Assembly: GCA_964490975.1 (NCBI GenBank)
Contig: CAZBEQ010000001.1
Span: 62,001-126,000, forward strand
Direction of reading: 5' to 3'
Origin: DTU013 sp964490975
GTDB lineage: Bacteria > Bacillota > Clostridia > Acetivibrionales > DTU013
DNA length: 64,000 bases
The position numbers were made by a program, and so were the translations under genes. Below, in pieces: positions 15,890 through 24,262 of the stretch (positions within the stretch are counted from its first letter, which is position 1; each line of letters opens with the position of its first letter). The notes below the pieces were generated by a model. That model made no database searches, was not told where the DNA came from, and worked only from the letters and a program-made list of their open reading frames with translations.

Positions 15890-17608
15890 ATGAAGAAATA
15901 CATTTTTACCAGCTTAAGGCCGGGAGAAGGTACAAACCCCTGTACCGATCATAGAATGAAGTCTCAAAAAGGAAGGGGAAGCTGCAACAGCGGTAAAGTG
16001 CGGCTGATCATTCCTGTTCTTGCAGCAGTGGTATTGATTTTATCAATAGCACTTGTTCTGTTTTTAGCCGGGAGAAAAGTAAAATACCCCAGTGAAACCA
16101 GAATCGAATTCCCGACGATGACACCGCCCTGTGAAGTCATCACCTTAAACGCTCCACCCCCATCTCCCGTACCTCCTTTGGTTACAAAACTGTCCCAGCC
16201 AATGCCGGACATGTTTTATATCAAGCAGTATACGTTATATCACGCATCAGGGGCAGAATTCAAACCCAAAGGAGTTGTAACTGTTCCGGAATATGTAGAT
16301 GATGCCTTTTTCATCCGAAGCAATGAGGCTGGCAATACGATTCTTTATCCACGAATCTTCACAGAGGGCTCTGCTCAGCCTTCTTCCGAGCTGTACTGCT
16401 GTGATTTAACCACTGATAACTCCACCAGCTACAAGCTTGGCAAGGGAATACAACAAACAACCATCAGCCAGGATGGTTCCAAGGTAGCTTATATCGATCA
16501 AGAAGCACTTTATGTCTATGATTTCAATCAAACCAAAAAGCTGGCCGAAGACGTTGCCGAATTTTACATGGATAAAACAGGTAACAGCTTCCTTTATATC
16601 ACAACAGATTCCCGCTTACTTTTGATGCAAGCAAATAAACCTGCGCAGGAAATCGACTCTGTTACATGTGTGGAGTATGTATCCAAAGATTTGAATACAA
16701 TCCTCTATATCAAGCGGGAGATATCCGAAGATCTGAATACCGCCTTTTACACCCGGCAGGATACACTCTATCTGGTGAGGGATCGAAAAGCTCCTCAGAG
16801 GATTGATTCGGGGGTTCGGGCCATTCTCACGGGAAGTGTCTGTGAGGACGGGTCTTTCTACTATTTTAAGGATAGACCTCTGATGCACTCAGATTATGTT
16901 CATGATGATATGGCAGCAGCTGATGCCATACTCAGTCCGCCCGTACGGTCGGATTATCCGGATGCTGCCGGTTACTCCCTGGCCCTGCAGCAATTCAGTG
17001 AAAAAAGTAACAGGGATGATATTCGACAAGCGCTTCAGGATTCAGAAGAAATCGAAAGGGTTTTAAACTCTTTATATTACTATAAAGATGGCAAGTCAAC
17101 TGAAATCAGCGACTGCATCAAGCAGGTATGGCCATATCCCTCCGAAAAAAAGCAGAATGATCCTCACAGCCTCTAGGAAAGGCCGTTTCTGGCCTACTCG
17201 GAGCTAAAACCGGAAAAGGTTAAAATTTCAGAGGTCAATAGTTATGAGGATATTACCACATATATCCGCGGTTCTCATCTCAGGGACGAGAATTATGTCT
17301 GCAGCGGTGCTGAAGTACTCGGTAAATTTTTTGAGGGAACCATATATCAATTGCGTTATGATACAAAAAATTCTACGGTAAATTATATTGCCAACTATCG
17401 CGAACGAAAATATCTTGGCGATCTGCATGGTGTAACCATCAAGGACGCTAAGATATCTGAGAACCGGTTATATGCCGAAGATGTTTATTACGATGAGCCG
17501 GAGGATTTTTTTATCGCCGATTCAGTGGTGTATTTGACAAATGGAAACAACATAGCAGAGGATCAATGGCTGTTTGTAAACCAGGGAAAGATGGACAGCG
17601 GGGTCTAG
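15890..17608 (+). pseudogene. membrane-anchored beta-propeller-like protein interrupted by an in-frame TAG
   Basis: ATG 15890 follows AGAAGGGAG. The frame codes for 428 residues to a TAG at 17174-17176 and then stays open in the same frame for another 143 residues to a second TAG at 17606-17608. One transmembrane segment lies near residues 39-62 (LIIPVLAAVVLILSIALVLF). The rest is a series of YIxxDxxxLYxYD/LYLVRDxK-type repeats like a TolB/DUF5050 beta propeller. The 537-residue neighbour at 17669 has the same architecture without interruption, so the full length was about 572 residues. The context SL-TAG-ERPF suggests a CAG to TAG change. Function unknown; it probably faces outside the membrane. 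Confidence 0.75.
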
Positions 17609-17668
17609 CTTCCGGAAGCTAGCTAGTTGATGATTCGGAAATCAAGAGAGAATCAAAAGAGATAGAGA

Positions 17669-19282
17669 ATGGGGGTTCAAAGGTATCCTATGAGTGGAAC
17701 AGAAGCTGAAAGTAATCAAAGAAACCGCAGTAAAACACGCTTCTTATGGATCGGCATAACAGTGGTAGTCCTTATTGCAGCAGTTTGCAGCATCCTTCTG
17801 ATGTCGAGGGCTTCGAAGCCTTTGTCTGCAGAAGAGAAGGTCCCGAACAATGTGTTCTATATGAAGGGAAAAGCGGTTTATCACACCTTTATTGACGAAA
17901 TCAAACCTCAACAGGTGATTCCCGAATACGACTTTACCGGAGGTACGAAATTATACGTCAGTGGTGATGGGAAATGGCTGTTTTATCCAAGTGGCGAATG
18001 GGAGAATGCTAATCTTTTCAGGTGTTCGCTCCACAATGTGGAAGAGGGACGCCAAAAAATTGTTTCAAAGGCAGCCATGTTCACGACCAACTATGATGCA
18101 AGCAGATTGGTTTATCTGGCCGATCGGGTACTGTATGCCACTTTCGGAAAAGAAACGAAAGAGATTGCCGGCGAGGTGGAACGATACTTCACGAACCAGG
18201 AGTGTGATACGTTTCTATACCTGACCACCGACCAAATTCTTTATTTTAAGAAGGGAAACCAGGAAGCCCGAAAGCTGGACGAAAATGTTTGGTTCAGGTA
18301 TGTATCGCCGGATTTGAACACAATTTATTATGTACATGAGGGTACCCTGTACCTGGTCAAAAACGGAGAAACCCCGAAGAAAATACAGGATATAAACCCA
18401 TACAGCCTGATTATTTGCGACAACGAGGATATTTACCTGTCAAACATGTCAGAAGGCGAAGCACCGCTGTTTCATTACTCCAAGGGGGTATCTACAGAGC
18501 TTATCCACAGGTTTATCTATTATTTGAGCAATTTTGATTACGCTTTATATTATCCTTACCGAACGCTGAGGGTAAAGTCAGATCCTCCCGTCATTATGGC
18601 CGCAGATGTAAAAGGGGATGCTTACGTAATCAAAGGTTCCCAGGTAATCAAAAAAATCACCGGTGGTTATCTTACCAACGCTTTAGTGAGTCCTGATGGT
18701 CGTGAATTGTATTATATGGCCATGTATGAAGACAGAGGCCTGGAGGGCGATCTGTTTCATGTCTCAATTGATGGAACTACTGTTTCTGGAAGCCGCAGAA
18801 TTGATACAAATGTAACGGGTTCTTTATACCTGGATAAACATTTTCTCTACTTTAAGAATGGAGAGGACTATCCTACTGTGGCAGATATGTATAAGGATGG
18901 CAAAATGATCGACAGCGGAGTTCTGACGTGGGGCATTCAATCCGTCGGGAATTCCGGCGCCTTCGTTTATCCTGTGAATTCGAAGGATTACATGAATGAT
19001 GACCAGTATTATACCTGCGACACCATCATGCTGTATCAGGATGGCAACTCACGTAAGGTTTCCGACAATGTGATCGATTATATCATCTGCGGAGAAAGAA
19101 TTGTTTATCTGTGGGTGGAGAATCTGGACGCAACGGAAGGAACGCTGCATCTTTATGATACCATCACTGGCAGTGATATCATTGTGGATACAGGTGTGAA
19201 GCAATTCGTGCGGCCCAAAAAGGATAGTGAAAGGGACAGTGAAATAAACTTGAAATACAGAATAGGGGATCACTACCCATGA
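17669..19282 (+). CDS. membrane-anchored beta-propeller-like (DUF5050/TolB-like) protein
   Basis: A 537-residue paralogue of the gene before it: a short cytoplasmic N-terminus, one membrane segment (FLWIGITVVVLIAAVCSILLM, about 25-45), then an extracytoplasmic run of repeats such as KLYVSGDGKWLFYPSG, NTIYYVHEGTLYLVKNGE and GRELYYMAMYEDRG, typical of propeller blades. The annotated ATG is 17669; ATG 17690 has the better ribosome site (AAAGG six bases away) and could be the true start. The tandem arrangement suggests a local duplication. No enzymatic motif is seen. Confidence 0.75.
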   Translation: MGVQRYPMSGTEAESNQRNRSKTRFLWIGITVVVLIAAVCSILLMSRASKPLSAEEKVPNNVFYMKGKAVYHTFIDEIKPQQVIPEYDFTGGTKLYVSGDGKWLFYPSGEWENANLFRCSLHNVEEGRQKIVSKAAMFTTNYDASRLVYLADRVLYATFGKETKEIAGEVERYFTNQECDTFLYLTTDQILYFKKGNQEARKLDENVWFRYVSPDLNTIYYVHEGTLYLVKNGETPKKIQDINPYSLIICDNEDIYLSNMSEGEAPLFHYSKGVSTELIHRFIYYLSNFDYALYYPYRTLRVKSDPPVIMAADVKGDAYVIKGSQVIKKITGGYLTNALVSPDGRELYYMAMYEDRGLEGDLFHVSIDGTTVSGSRRIDTNVTGSLYLDKHFLYFKNGEDYPTVADMYKDGKMIDSGVLTWGIQSVGNSGAFVYPVNSKDYMNDDQYYTCDTIMLYQDGNSRKVSDNVIDYIICGERIVYLWVENLDATEGTLHLYDTITGSDIIVDTGVKQFVRPKKDSERDSEINLKYRIGDHYP

Positions 19283-19331
19283 AAACTGCAGAGATTACAA
19301 CGGAAGGCTGAATGCCGGTTGTTTTTGGAAG

Positions 19332-19364
19332 AGCGTTACAGCATCTGACTGTAACGCTTTTTGC
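19332..19364 (+). terminator. rho-independent terminator
   Basis: AGCGTTACAG (19332-19341) pairs perfectly with CTGTAACGCT (19349-19358), loop CATCTGA, followed by TTTTGCTTTT. It ends the beta-propeller pair. Confidence 0.85.
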
Positions 19365-19383
19365 TTTTCGTACAGCAGATATA

Positions 19384-19412
19384 TTGACAAAGGTTGTATA
19401 TACAATTATACT
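19384..19412 (+). promoter_or_regulatory. marR promoter with an embedded operator palindrome
   Basis: TTGACA (19384-19389) and TATACT (19407-19412) have ideal 17-base spacing. Between them lies the perfect palindrome TTGTATATACAA (19394-19405). A palindrome between the -35 and -10 boxes, 39 bases before the MarR gene, is what one expects of an autorepressor site. Confidence 0.7.
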
Positions 19413-19450
19413 ATTTACAACAGAGTTATTATTAAAGGCAGGTAAGGTTC

Positions 19451-19882
19451 ATGGAACAAGTTCGCTCGGGTGGATATCTGATATCAAAAATACATCAGTT
19501 GGCAGAAAGAATTTTTGCAAAGAAGCTAAAGGATTATAATATTCATGAGATAAACCCTGCACAAGGGAGAATACTATTTGCACTCTGGCAGGAAGATGAT
19601 ATTTCCATACAACAGTTATCAAAAAAGACAGCTTTGAGCAAATCCACACTGACGCGTATGCTTGACAGACTTGAAGAGGTCGGTCACATTCTTCGTGTAT
19701 TCCCAAGCAATGATCGAAGAAAAGTGTTAATAAAGCTTACAGAAGAAAATAAGAGAATGAAAGCAGCATATCAGGAGGTATCCATTGATATGACAAAGCT
19801 GTTTTATAAAGGTTTTTCTGATGATGAGGTAAATGAATTTGAAAGTTATTTGAACAGAATTTATACGAACCTTACTGAGTAA
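19451..19882 (+). CDS. MarR-family transcriptional regulator
   Basis: A 143-residue winged-helix dimer regulator. The recognition region ISIQQLSKKTALSKSTLTRMLDRLEEVGHILR is followed by the wing VFPSNDRRKVLIKLTEENKRM; the terminal helices form the dimer interface. AGGTAAGG lies before the ATG. It is followed after 39 bases by a flavoprotein-like gene, which it probably controls together with itself through the palindrome in its promoter. The ligand is unknown. Confidence 0.9.
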   Translation: MEQVRSGGYLISKIHQLAERIFAKKLKDYNIHEINPAQGRILFALWQEDDISIQQLSKKTALSKSTLTRMLDRLEEVGHILRVFPSNDRRKVLIKLTEENKRMKAAYQEVSIDMTKLFYKGFSDDEVNEFESYLNRIYTNLTE

Positions 19883-19921
19883 GTGGATAATTAGTCTATT
19901 TTAAGAAAGGGGTAAACAAAA

Positions 19922-20413
19922 ATGGCAAGTGAGAATGGACTTGACAATGCAATTAAGTCAGCAAAATTGTTTGCAGCAAGTGAGAAAGAGAAGTCAGATT
20001 TAGATGAGGTTTTAGCAGAATCGTTAGAACTGGTGGAATGTTGTACAAACGCAATGGTAGGTTCAAATGGTGATGACGGGTATCCAAATATTAAAGCGAT
20101 GATCAAAGTAGAGGCTGAAGGGATAAAAACCATTTGGTTCAGTACGAATACTTCATCAAAACGAGTATCTCAGTTTAAACAGAACAAGAAGGCTTGTGTT
20201 TATTTTGTTAACGAGGATAACTATAAAGGATTAATGCTAGTTGGAGATATAGAGGTGCTATCCGATATTGAGTCAAGAAAGCATCTTTGGAGTGAGGGCT
20301 GTGAAGTATACTATCCTCTGGGTATAGAAGATCCTGATTATTCTGTGCTGCGATTTACAGCAAAATGGGGTAATTATTACCATGGCTTGAAAAATGTAAG
20401 CTTTGATGTTTAG
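19922..20413 (+). CDS. pyridoxamine 5'-phosphate oxidase-like flavoprotein
   Basis: The 163-residue protein fits the general-stress FMN-binding split-barrel family: NIKAMIKVEAEGIKTIWFSTNTSSKRVSQFKQNKKACVYF contains the typical strand followed by a T-(S/N)-S-x-K-x-x-Q segment. AAAGGGG lies upstream of the ATG. It is co-oriented with, and likely controlled by, the MarR gene before it. The substrate is unknown. The stop codon lies five bases before a tRNA-Cys remnant, so the gene sits at the edge of the scar zone but appears complete. Confidence 0.85.
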   Translation: MASENGLDNAIKSAKLFAASEKEKSDLDEVLAESLELVECCTNAMVGSNGDDGYPNIKAMIKVEAEGIKTIWFSTNTSSKRVSQFKQNKKACVYFVNEDNYKGLMLVGDIEVLSDIESRKHLWSEGCEVYYPLGIEDPDYSVLRFTAKWGNYYHGLKNVSFDV

Positions 20414-20417
20414 ATAA

Positions 20418-20433
20418 CCGGGTGGCGCCTCCA
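20418..20433 (+). repeat. tRNA-Cys 3'-end remnant (16 bp)
   Basis: CCGGGTGGCGCCTCCA is identical to the last 16 bases of the tRNA-Cys fragment at 15325-15340, in the same orientation. It lies four bases after the flavoprotein stop. It is probably a second scar of integration or recombination at tRNA-Cys. Confidence 0.6.
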
Positions 20434-20454
20434 GAAAAGAATCCCTGAGAGTTT

Positions 20455-20709
20455 GAACATGATTTTCTGGATGAGAATGAGATCACTTTTTATAAAAACC
20501 GAAATAACAAGATGTACATAAAGTGGACAGCGATATGTAATTCTCCGGGGATGGAACAGTTAAAAATCCATATCGATACCGGTATTGAGTTTCTCGGGTT
20601 TAATCTAAATAAAATGAATGAAGACTATATAAAAAAGAATATTCAATTTGACCTGAAAGGTTTATGCTTTTATGAACAAGATAAAGTGCTTTACTTAGTG
20701 CCGGAATAA
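20455..20709 (+). pseudogene. 3' fragment of an unknown gene
   Basis: An open frame begins within the scar without a start codon (EHDFLDENEITFYKNRNNKMYIKW...) and ends at TAA 20709. The first ATG (20512) has no ribosome site. The segment looks like the C-terminal part of a globular protein (MYIKWTAICNSPGMEQLKIH to DKVLYLVPE). The family is not recognised. The missing 5' part fits truncation at the tRNA-Cys remnant 20 bases upstream. Confidence 0.5.
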
Positions 20710-20737
20710 ATAAATTGATTGATCTGGGGGTTGATTT

Positions 20738-20827
20738 ATGCAGGAGATTTTACATTTAAATGTCAAATATACGCTGAAGGACTTGAAGGAGTTCCCCCCT
20801 ATATTGTTTGTCAACATACTTCTCTAG
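20738..20827 (+). pseudogene. 5' fragment of an unknown gene
   Basis: GGGGGTTGATTT precedes ATG 20738, which starts MQEILHLNVKYTLKDLKEFP and stops after 29 codons. A good start and a hydrophilic, protein-like beginning with an early stop suggest the head of a gene whose remainder was lost in the scar. It could also be a genuine small peptide. Confidence 0.35.
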
Positions 20828-20936
20828 GAATTAAAACTATTCCCTAGCTTTACCGCCATATTATGGGGCTCTATTTACCTCTTCTTTTGAGCTCGTATCT
20901 GGCCTCTGGGTTACAATCAAGCTTCATTTAATAATC

Positions 20937-20961
20937 TGGAGGCGCCACTAGGATTCGAACT
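20937..20961 (-). repeat. inverted tRNA-Cys 3'-end remnant
   Basis: Read on the minus strand this is AGTTCGAATCCTAGTGGCGCCTCCA, the T arm and acceptor end of tRNA-Cys with mismatches. It points against the copy at 20418-20433. The two remnants bracket the gene fragments at 20455-20827. Confidence 0.55.
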
Positions 20962-20964
20962 GAA

Positions 20965-21222
20965 GGACTCTTCTTCGGTAAAGTATTTTGCCGATGGATG
21001 TGTCCTATGGGCTTTATCATGGAATTGATGCTCGGAAATAATAGTGATGAAAAACAGCTGCAGTTATATAACTACCATAAGCTAGGCTGTCCCATAGCTT
21101 GGGTAACTGGTTTCATGAATAGATTCAGCTTGTTTAGGATTAAGAGGGATGCAAATAGTTGCTCAAAATGCCTTGCATGTGTGGAAAAGTGCCCGACAAA
21201 AAGCTTGAAATATAAAGCCTGA
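20965..21222 (+). pseudogene. 3' fragment of a 4Fe-4S membrane protein
   Basis: The frame, open from about 20965 without a start, reads LFFGKVFCRWMCPMGFIMEL, then ends with CSKCLACVEKCPTKSLKYKA and TGA 21222. The FCRWxCPxG and CxxCxxCxxxCP motifs are those of NapH/YccM-type ferredoxin-like membrane proteins. Only the last third of such a protein is present. A complete family member is encoded on the opposite strand at 21998-22864, but the two differ in sequence, so this is not a recent duplicate. Confidence 0.65.
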
Positions 21223-21243
21223 TTAAAGTGTCATACATTAGGT

Positions 21244-21267
21244 AAAGGCTCCTGAGGGAGCCTTTAC
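21244..21267. terminator. bidirectional terminator
   Basis: AAAGGCTC pairs with GAGCCTTT around a short loop, with T and A runs on the two sides. It lies between the Fe-S fragment on the plus strand and the membrane protein gene ending at 21273 on the minus strand. Confidence 0.7.
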
Positions 21268-21272
21268 TGATC

Positions 21273-22001
21273 TTAATTCTTTAATTTATCGACTAATTCC
21301 TGAAGCGGTTCCTTTAAAGTGCTGAACTCAACTCCTTTTGCCGTTGCATAGTCCTTTACTGTTCTACTGGTATCGGGCATCTTATCGTTTATGATATTTT
21401 CGATATCTTCCTTCTTTACGCCCCAATCCAGTAATACTTTAAAAGTCGTGCTGCCCTTGATGATCCCGTCTGTATTTTCAGTCCCGGAATTCACGGCTGC
21501 TGGCTCTGTATCCAGGGGTGTAACTGTATGGCTTTCCAGATATGTTAATTGTTCGTCGATAAGCTTTGCTTTACTTTTAAGAATACTTACAGCAGGTTTG
21601 GGCAAATATGTGGCATTGTTTAGGGTTATAGGCAGTGATTTGTATAAAGAGACAAAAATCCTTACCGAATCGGTACCTACTTCTTTACCTTCTGCAGAGG
21701 ATGCAGCATAGATTGCCTCAAGCTCTTTACACTGGAAGGCTTCATATTTGCTTTCATCTTTTACTGCAAACGCTTTTCCAAGATCCTCAAGAGGAATTCC
21801 GAATAATTCGCTTATTTCGCCAAAGGTATACGAACCTCTTATATCAGCCGGGTTATATTCACCTGCGAATTCTCCAGATGCATAACGAGCAGGTTCTTTT
21901 GTATTTACAGTGTTCCAGAGCCCCAGTACTGATGTGAGGGCTATCCCGCCAAAAATTATGATGAAAATGATCATAGCAATGTGTAATGTTTTTACCTTCA
22001 T
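21273..22001 (-). CDS. membrane-anchored protein paired with an Fe-S membrane protein
   Basis: A 242-residue protein with one N-terminal membrane segment (HIAMIIFIIIFGGIALTSVL, about 7-26). Two related blocks follow: GSYTFGEISELFGIPLEDLGKAF (about 56-78) and GSTTFKVLLDWGVKKEDIENII (about 183-204). The first ATG overlaps the stop of the upstream gene (ATGA), so the two are co-translated. I do not recognise a named family. The pairing suggests an accessory subunit of the Fe-S protein in an electron-transfer unit. Confidence 0.75.
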   Translation of the reverse strand: MKVKTLHIAMIIFIIIFGGIALTSVLGLWNTVNTKEPARYASGEFAGEYNPADIRGSYTFGEISELFGIPLEDLGKAFAVKDESKYEAFQCKELEAIYAASSAEGKEVGTDSVRIFVSLYKSLPITLNNATYLPKPAVSILKSKAKLIDEQLTYLESHTVTPLDTEPAAVNSGTENTDGIIKGSTTFKVLLDWGVKKEDIENIINDKMPDTSRTVKDYATAKGVEFSTLKEPLQELVDKLKN

Positions 22002-22864
22002 TTGCGAGCACCTCCCGCGCTGAAATTTACAGTATCATTGATGGGGCAAGCCGATTCACTGGTACATTTCATACAGCTTATACACTGATGATTTTTCACA
22101 GTATTTGACCCGGATACCTTGATGTTCATGGGACAAGCTTTGTCACATGCTTTGCAGCTTATACAGGTTGGGGCATTGCGCCGTATCTTGAATATCCTTA
22201 TCAAATTGAAAAGTCCGAGGAAGGCACCATAGGGACATGCGTACTTGCACCATGGACGTTCAATGACAAGTGAAAGCAGTATAGTTACTGCCAATATAAT
22301 ATATGCGGTCAGAGCTACTTCACCTGTCCAGAAATTGAAAAGAGCGTAATAGGGGTCAATTCCCTGAAACATTAGCTTGGCAGTGGCAGCGGTATTGTAG
22401 AGGACTAGTCCGAGAAGGATATACCTGGTATAACGCAGATATTTATCAATTCCTGCAGGAATAATATTGTTGTAATGCTTTTTAAAAAGCTTACGGCCAA
22501 TTTTACCAAGCCATTCCTGAAAGCTCCCGAAGGGACAAACCCAACCGCAGATCAGCGGACCGAAGCCGATGGCAAGAATAATGCTTATAGTCATTAGAAT
22601 GAAAGAGGATTCGTGGATCTTCTGGACAAAGGTTCCTGCAGTTAATAATTCATAGATGGAAACAACACCGCCAAAGGGGCAGATTGCGTGAAGGGATGCC
22701 TCAGATAGCAGGGGTATTGCAAAGCCAGCCTCGGAGAGGCTTTTACTTATCGAGATCGACAGTACAAGTGCGAAGAAGAATATTTGCACAGCTAGTCTGA
22801 TCCATGTATTTTTCTTCTTTGTTTTTGCTGAGGGCTTGGTTTGTGGTTTTATTTGTGTATCCAT
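21998..22864 (-). CDS. NapH/YccM-like 4Fe-4S binding membrane protein
   Basis: The 288-residue protein has about five membrane helices, the repeated motif CGWVCPFGSFQEW (about 102-114) and CKYACPYGAFLGL (about 210-222), and two C-terminal [4Fe-4S] sites, CISCKACDKACP and CISCMKCTSESACP. This is the polyferredoxin membrane-protein layout (PF12801). Such proteins pass electrons between the quinone or ferredoxin pool and periplasmic or membrane partners. It is the first gene of a two-gene minus-strand operon; AGGAGG lies before the ATG. Confidence 0.88.
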   Translation of the reverse strand: MDTQIKPQTKPSAKTKKKNTWIRLAVQIFFFALVLSISISKSLSEAGFAIPLLSEASLHAICPFGGVVSIYELLTAGTFVQKIHESSFILMTISIILAIGFGPLICGWVCPFGSFQEWLGKIGRKLFKKHYNNIIPAGIDKYLRYTRYILLGLVLYNTAATAKLMFQGIDPYYALFNFWTGEVALTAYIILAVTILLSLVIERPWCKYACPYGAFLGLFNLIRIFKIRRNAPTCISCKACDKACPMNIKVSGSNTVKNHQCISCMKCTSESACPINDTVNFSAGGARK

Positions 22865-23265
22865 AAAATCGCGGCCTCCTTATTTGTCTAAATTATTGCG
22901 GAATGCATTTTCCTTTGAAGTTGATTAATCATTTCTTGCATTTTTAATATACATTTCATTTGTGATGAAAGTTTGATAGGACAATGAAAAAACAACGAAA
23001 CAAAGTGTAGCCTATTATAGAGATAAATCAATAGTTAAACTATACTATCTCAAAAGTCGGTGGACTCTTTTGATGGCTTAAGGATAATAGTACAGATTAT
23101 GGATGTCAAGGAATAAGAGATAATTTACAACCAAGCCCTCCTGACACAATAGTAAGAATAGAAAATTATCAATACTATGGCATTGATTGACAAGTAATGG
23201 TATTATTAGATAATAACTAATTATCTTGACAAGATAGTATTGGCATAACTGCCTGGAGGTCATGT
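22865..23265. other. divergent intergenic region
   Basis: No gene is seen. It holds a perfect palindrome TGATTAATCA (22922-22931) upstream of the Fe-S operon and a 7-bp stem AGATAAT/ATTATCT (23208-23226) running into TTGACA (23226-23231) upstream of the GGDEF gene. Either could be a regulator site. I find no well-spaced -10 box to go with that TTGACA. Confidence 0.35.
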
Positions 23266-24156
23266 ATGTACGACAACGAAATAGAGAAGCTAATCAGCAA
23301 AACTGCCATCTTTGAAAAGCTGTACCAGGATATCAGATTTGTCGATCCAGTGGCTAAGAAAGTACTGATTTATAAAGACAATATTGTGCATGAAATTGGT
23401 ACGAAGTGCTTTGATTTCTGGCAAAAAAATATGGTTTGCAACAATTGCATATCTATGCGCGCATATCATGAAAACAAAACCTTTATGAAGGTAGAGCATA
23501 CACCTGACAAAATATTTGTGGTGGTAGCTGTTCCATTTGAGCTTAACAACAGGCGAATAGTAATAGAGTTACTGAGTGATGCAACAAATAGCTTTATTTA
23601 TGAAGATTTAGTTAACAGAAATTCCAGTGAAGTCTATACAATGATAGATAACTTGAATAATCTTGCTTTAAGAGATCCATTGACCGGTATCTTTAACAGG
23701 CGGTACATAAATGATAAGCTTCCTATAGACATTTTGAATACTGCTCTGCTGGAACAGGAGATATCTGTTATCATGGCTGATATTGACTTTTTCAAAAAAG
23801 TCAATGATACCTATGGTCATCTGGCAGGAGATGAAGTACTGAAAAACTTTGCTTCTGCTCTTTCCGGCTGTATGAGAAGAGAAAGTGACTGGGTGGCGCG
23901 TTTCGGCGGAGAAGAATTTTTGATTTGCCTGCCGGGTGCGGATTTGGAGAAGGCAAGGGAGACAGCGGAAAAAATGAGATCGAAAGTGGAAGCTGATGAA
24001 ATCGAATGGAACGGCAATAAAATAAAAATTACTTCAAGCTTTGGTATTTGCTCGGCTAGGCCGGCACAAGGGAGCAGCGCAGAAAGTTTGATAGATGCCG
24101 CAGACAAGAAGCTTTATACAGCCAAGGCCAATGGAAGGAATAGGGTGGAGTACTGA
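23266..24156 (+). CDS. diguanylate cyclase (GGDEF domain)
   Basis: The 296-residue protein makes c-di-GMP. The C-terminal GGDEF domain (about 128-296) has DPLTGIFNRRY, DIDFFKKVNDTYGHLAGDEVL and the active-site motif GGEEF. The RxxD inhibitory site (RESD) sits exactly five residues before GGEEF, so product inhibition is expected. The N-terminal ~125 residues are soluble and carry a Cys pair in the segment MVCNNCISM, probably a PAS-like sensing domain that might bind metal or sense redox. A GGAGG site precedes the ATG. Confidence 0.92.
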   Translation: MYDNEIEKLISKTAIFEKLYQDIRFVDPVAKKVLIYKDNIVHEIGTKCFDFWQKNMVCNNCISMRAYHENKTFMKVEHTPDKIFVVVAVPFELNNRRIVIELLSDATNSFIYEDLVNRNSSEVYTMIDNLNNLALRDPLTGIFNRRYINDKLPIDILNTALLEQEISVIMADIDFFKKVNDTYGHLAGDEVLKNFASALSGCMRRESDWVARFGGEEFLICLPGADLEKARETAEKMRSKVEADEIEWNGNKIKITSSFGICSARPAQGSSAESLIDAADKKLYTAKANGRNRVEY

Positions 24157-24170
24157 GGTAAGCGACTTAT

Positions 24171-24213
24171 AGAGCACAAGGGGATCTTATACTTACAGAT
24201 CCCCTTGTGCTCT
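24171..24213. terminator. long bidirectional terminator hairpin
   Basis: AGAGCACAAGGGGATC (24171-24186) pairs perfectly with GATCCCCTTGTGCTCT (24198-24213). It separates the convergent cyclase gene and the giant secreted protein gene. Confidence 0.8.
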
Positions 24214-24262
24214 ACTTGTGTAAGGAGGTTGTATTATTGAAACACTGCTGATATAAGATAAT

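Noticed and set aside
20937..20961. Functional minus-strand tRNA-Cys
   Set aside because: Only the T arm and acceptor end are present, with mismatches; the sequence beyond it belongs to a 4Fe-4S gene fragment.
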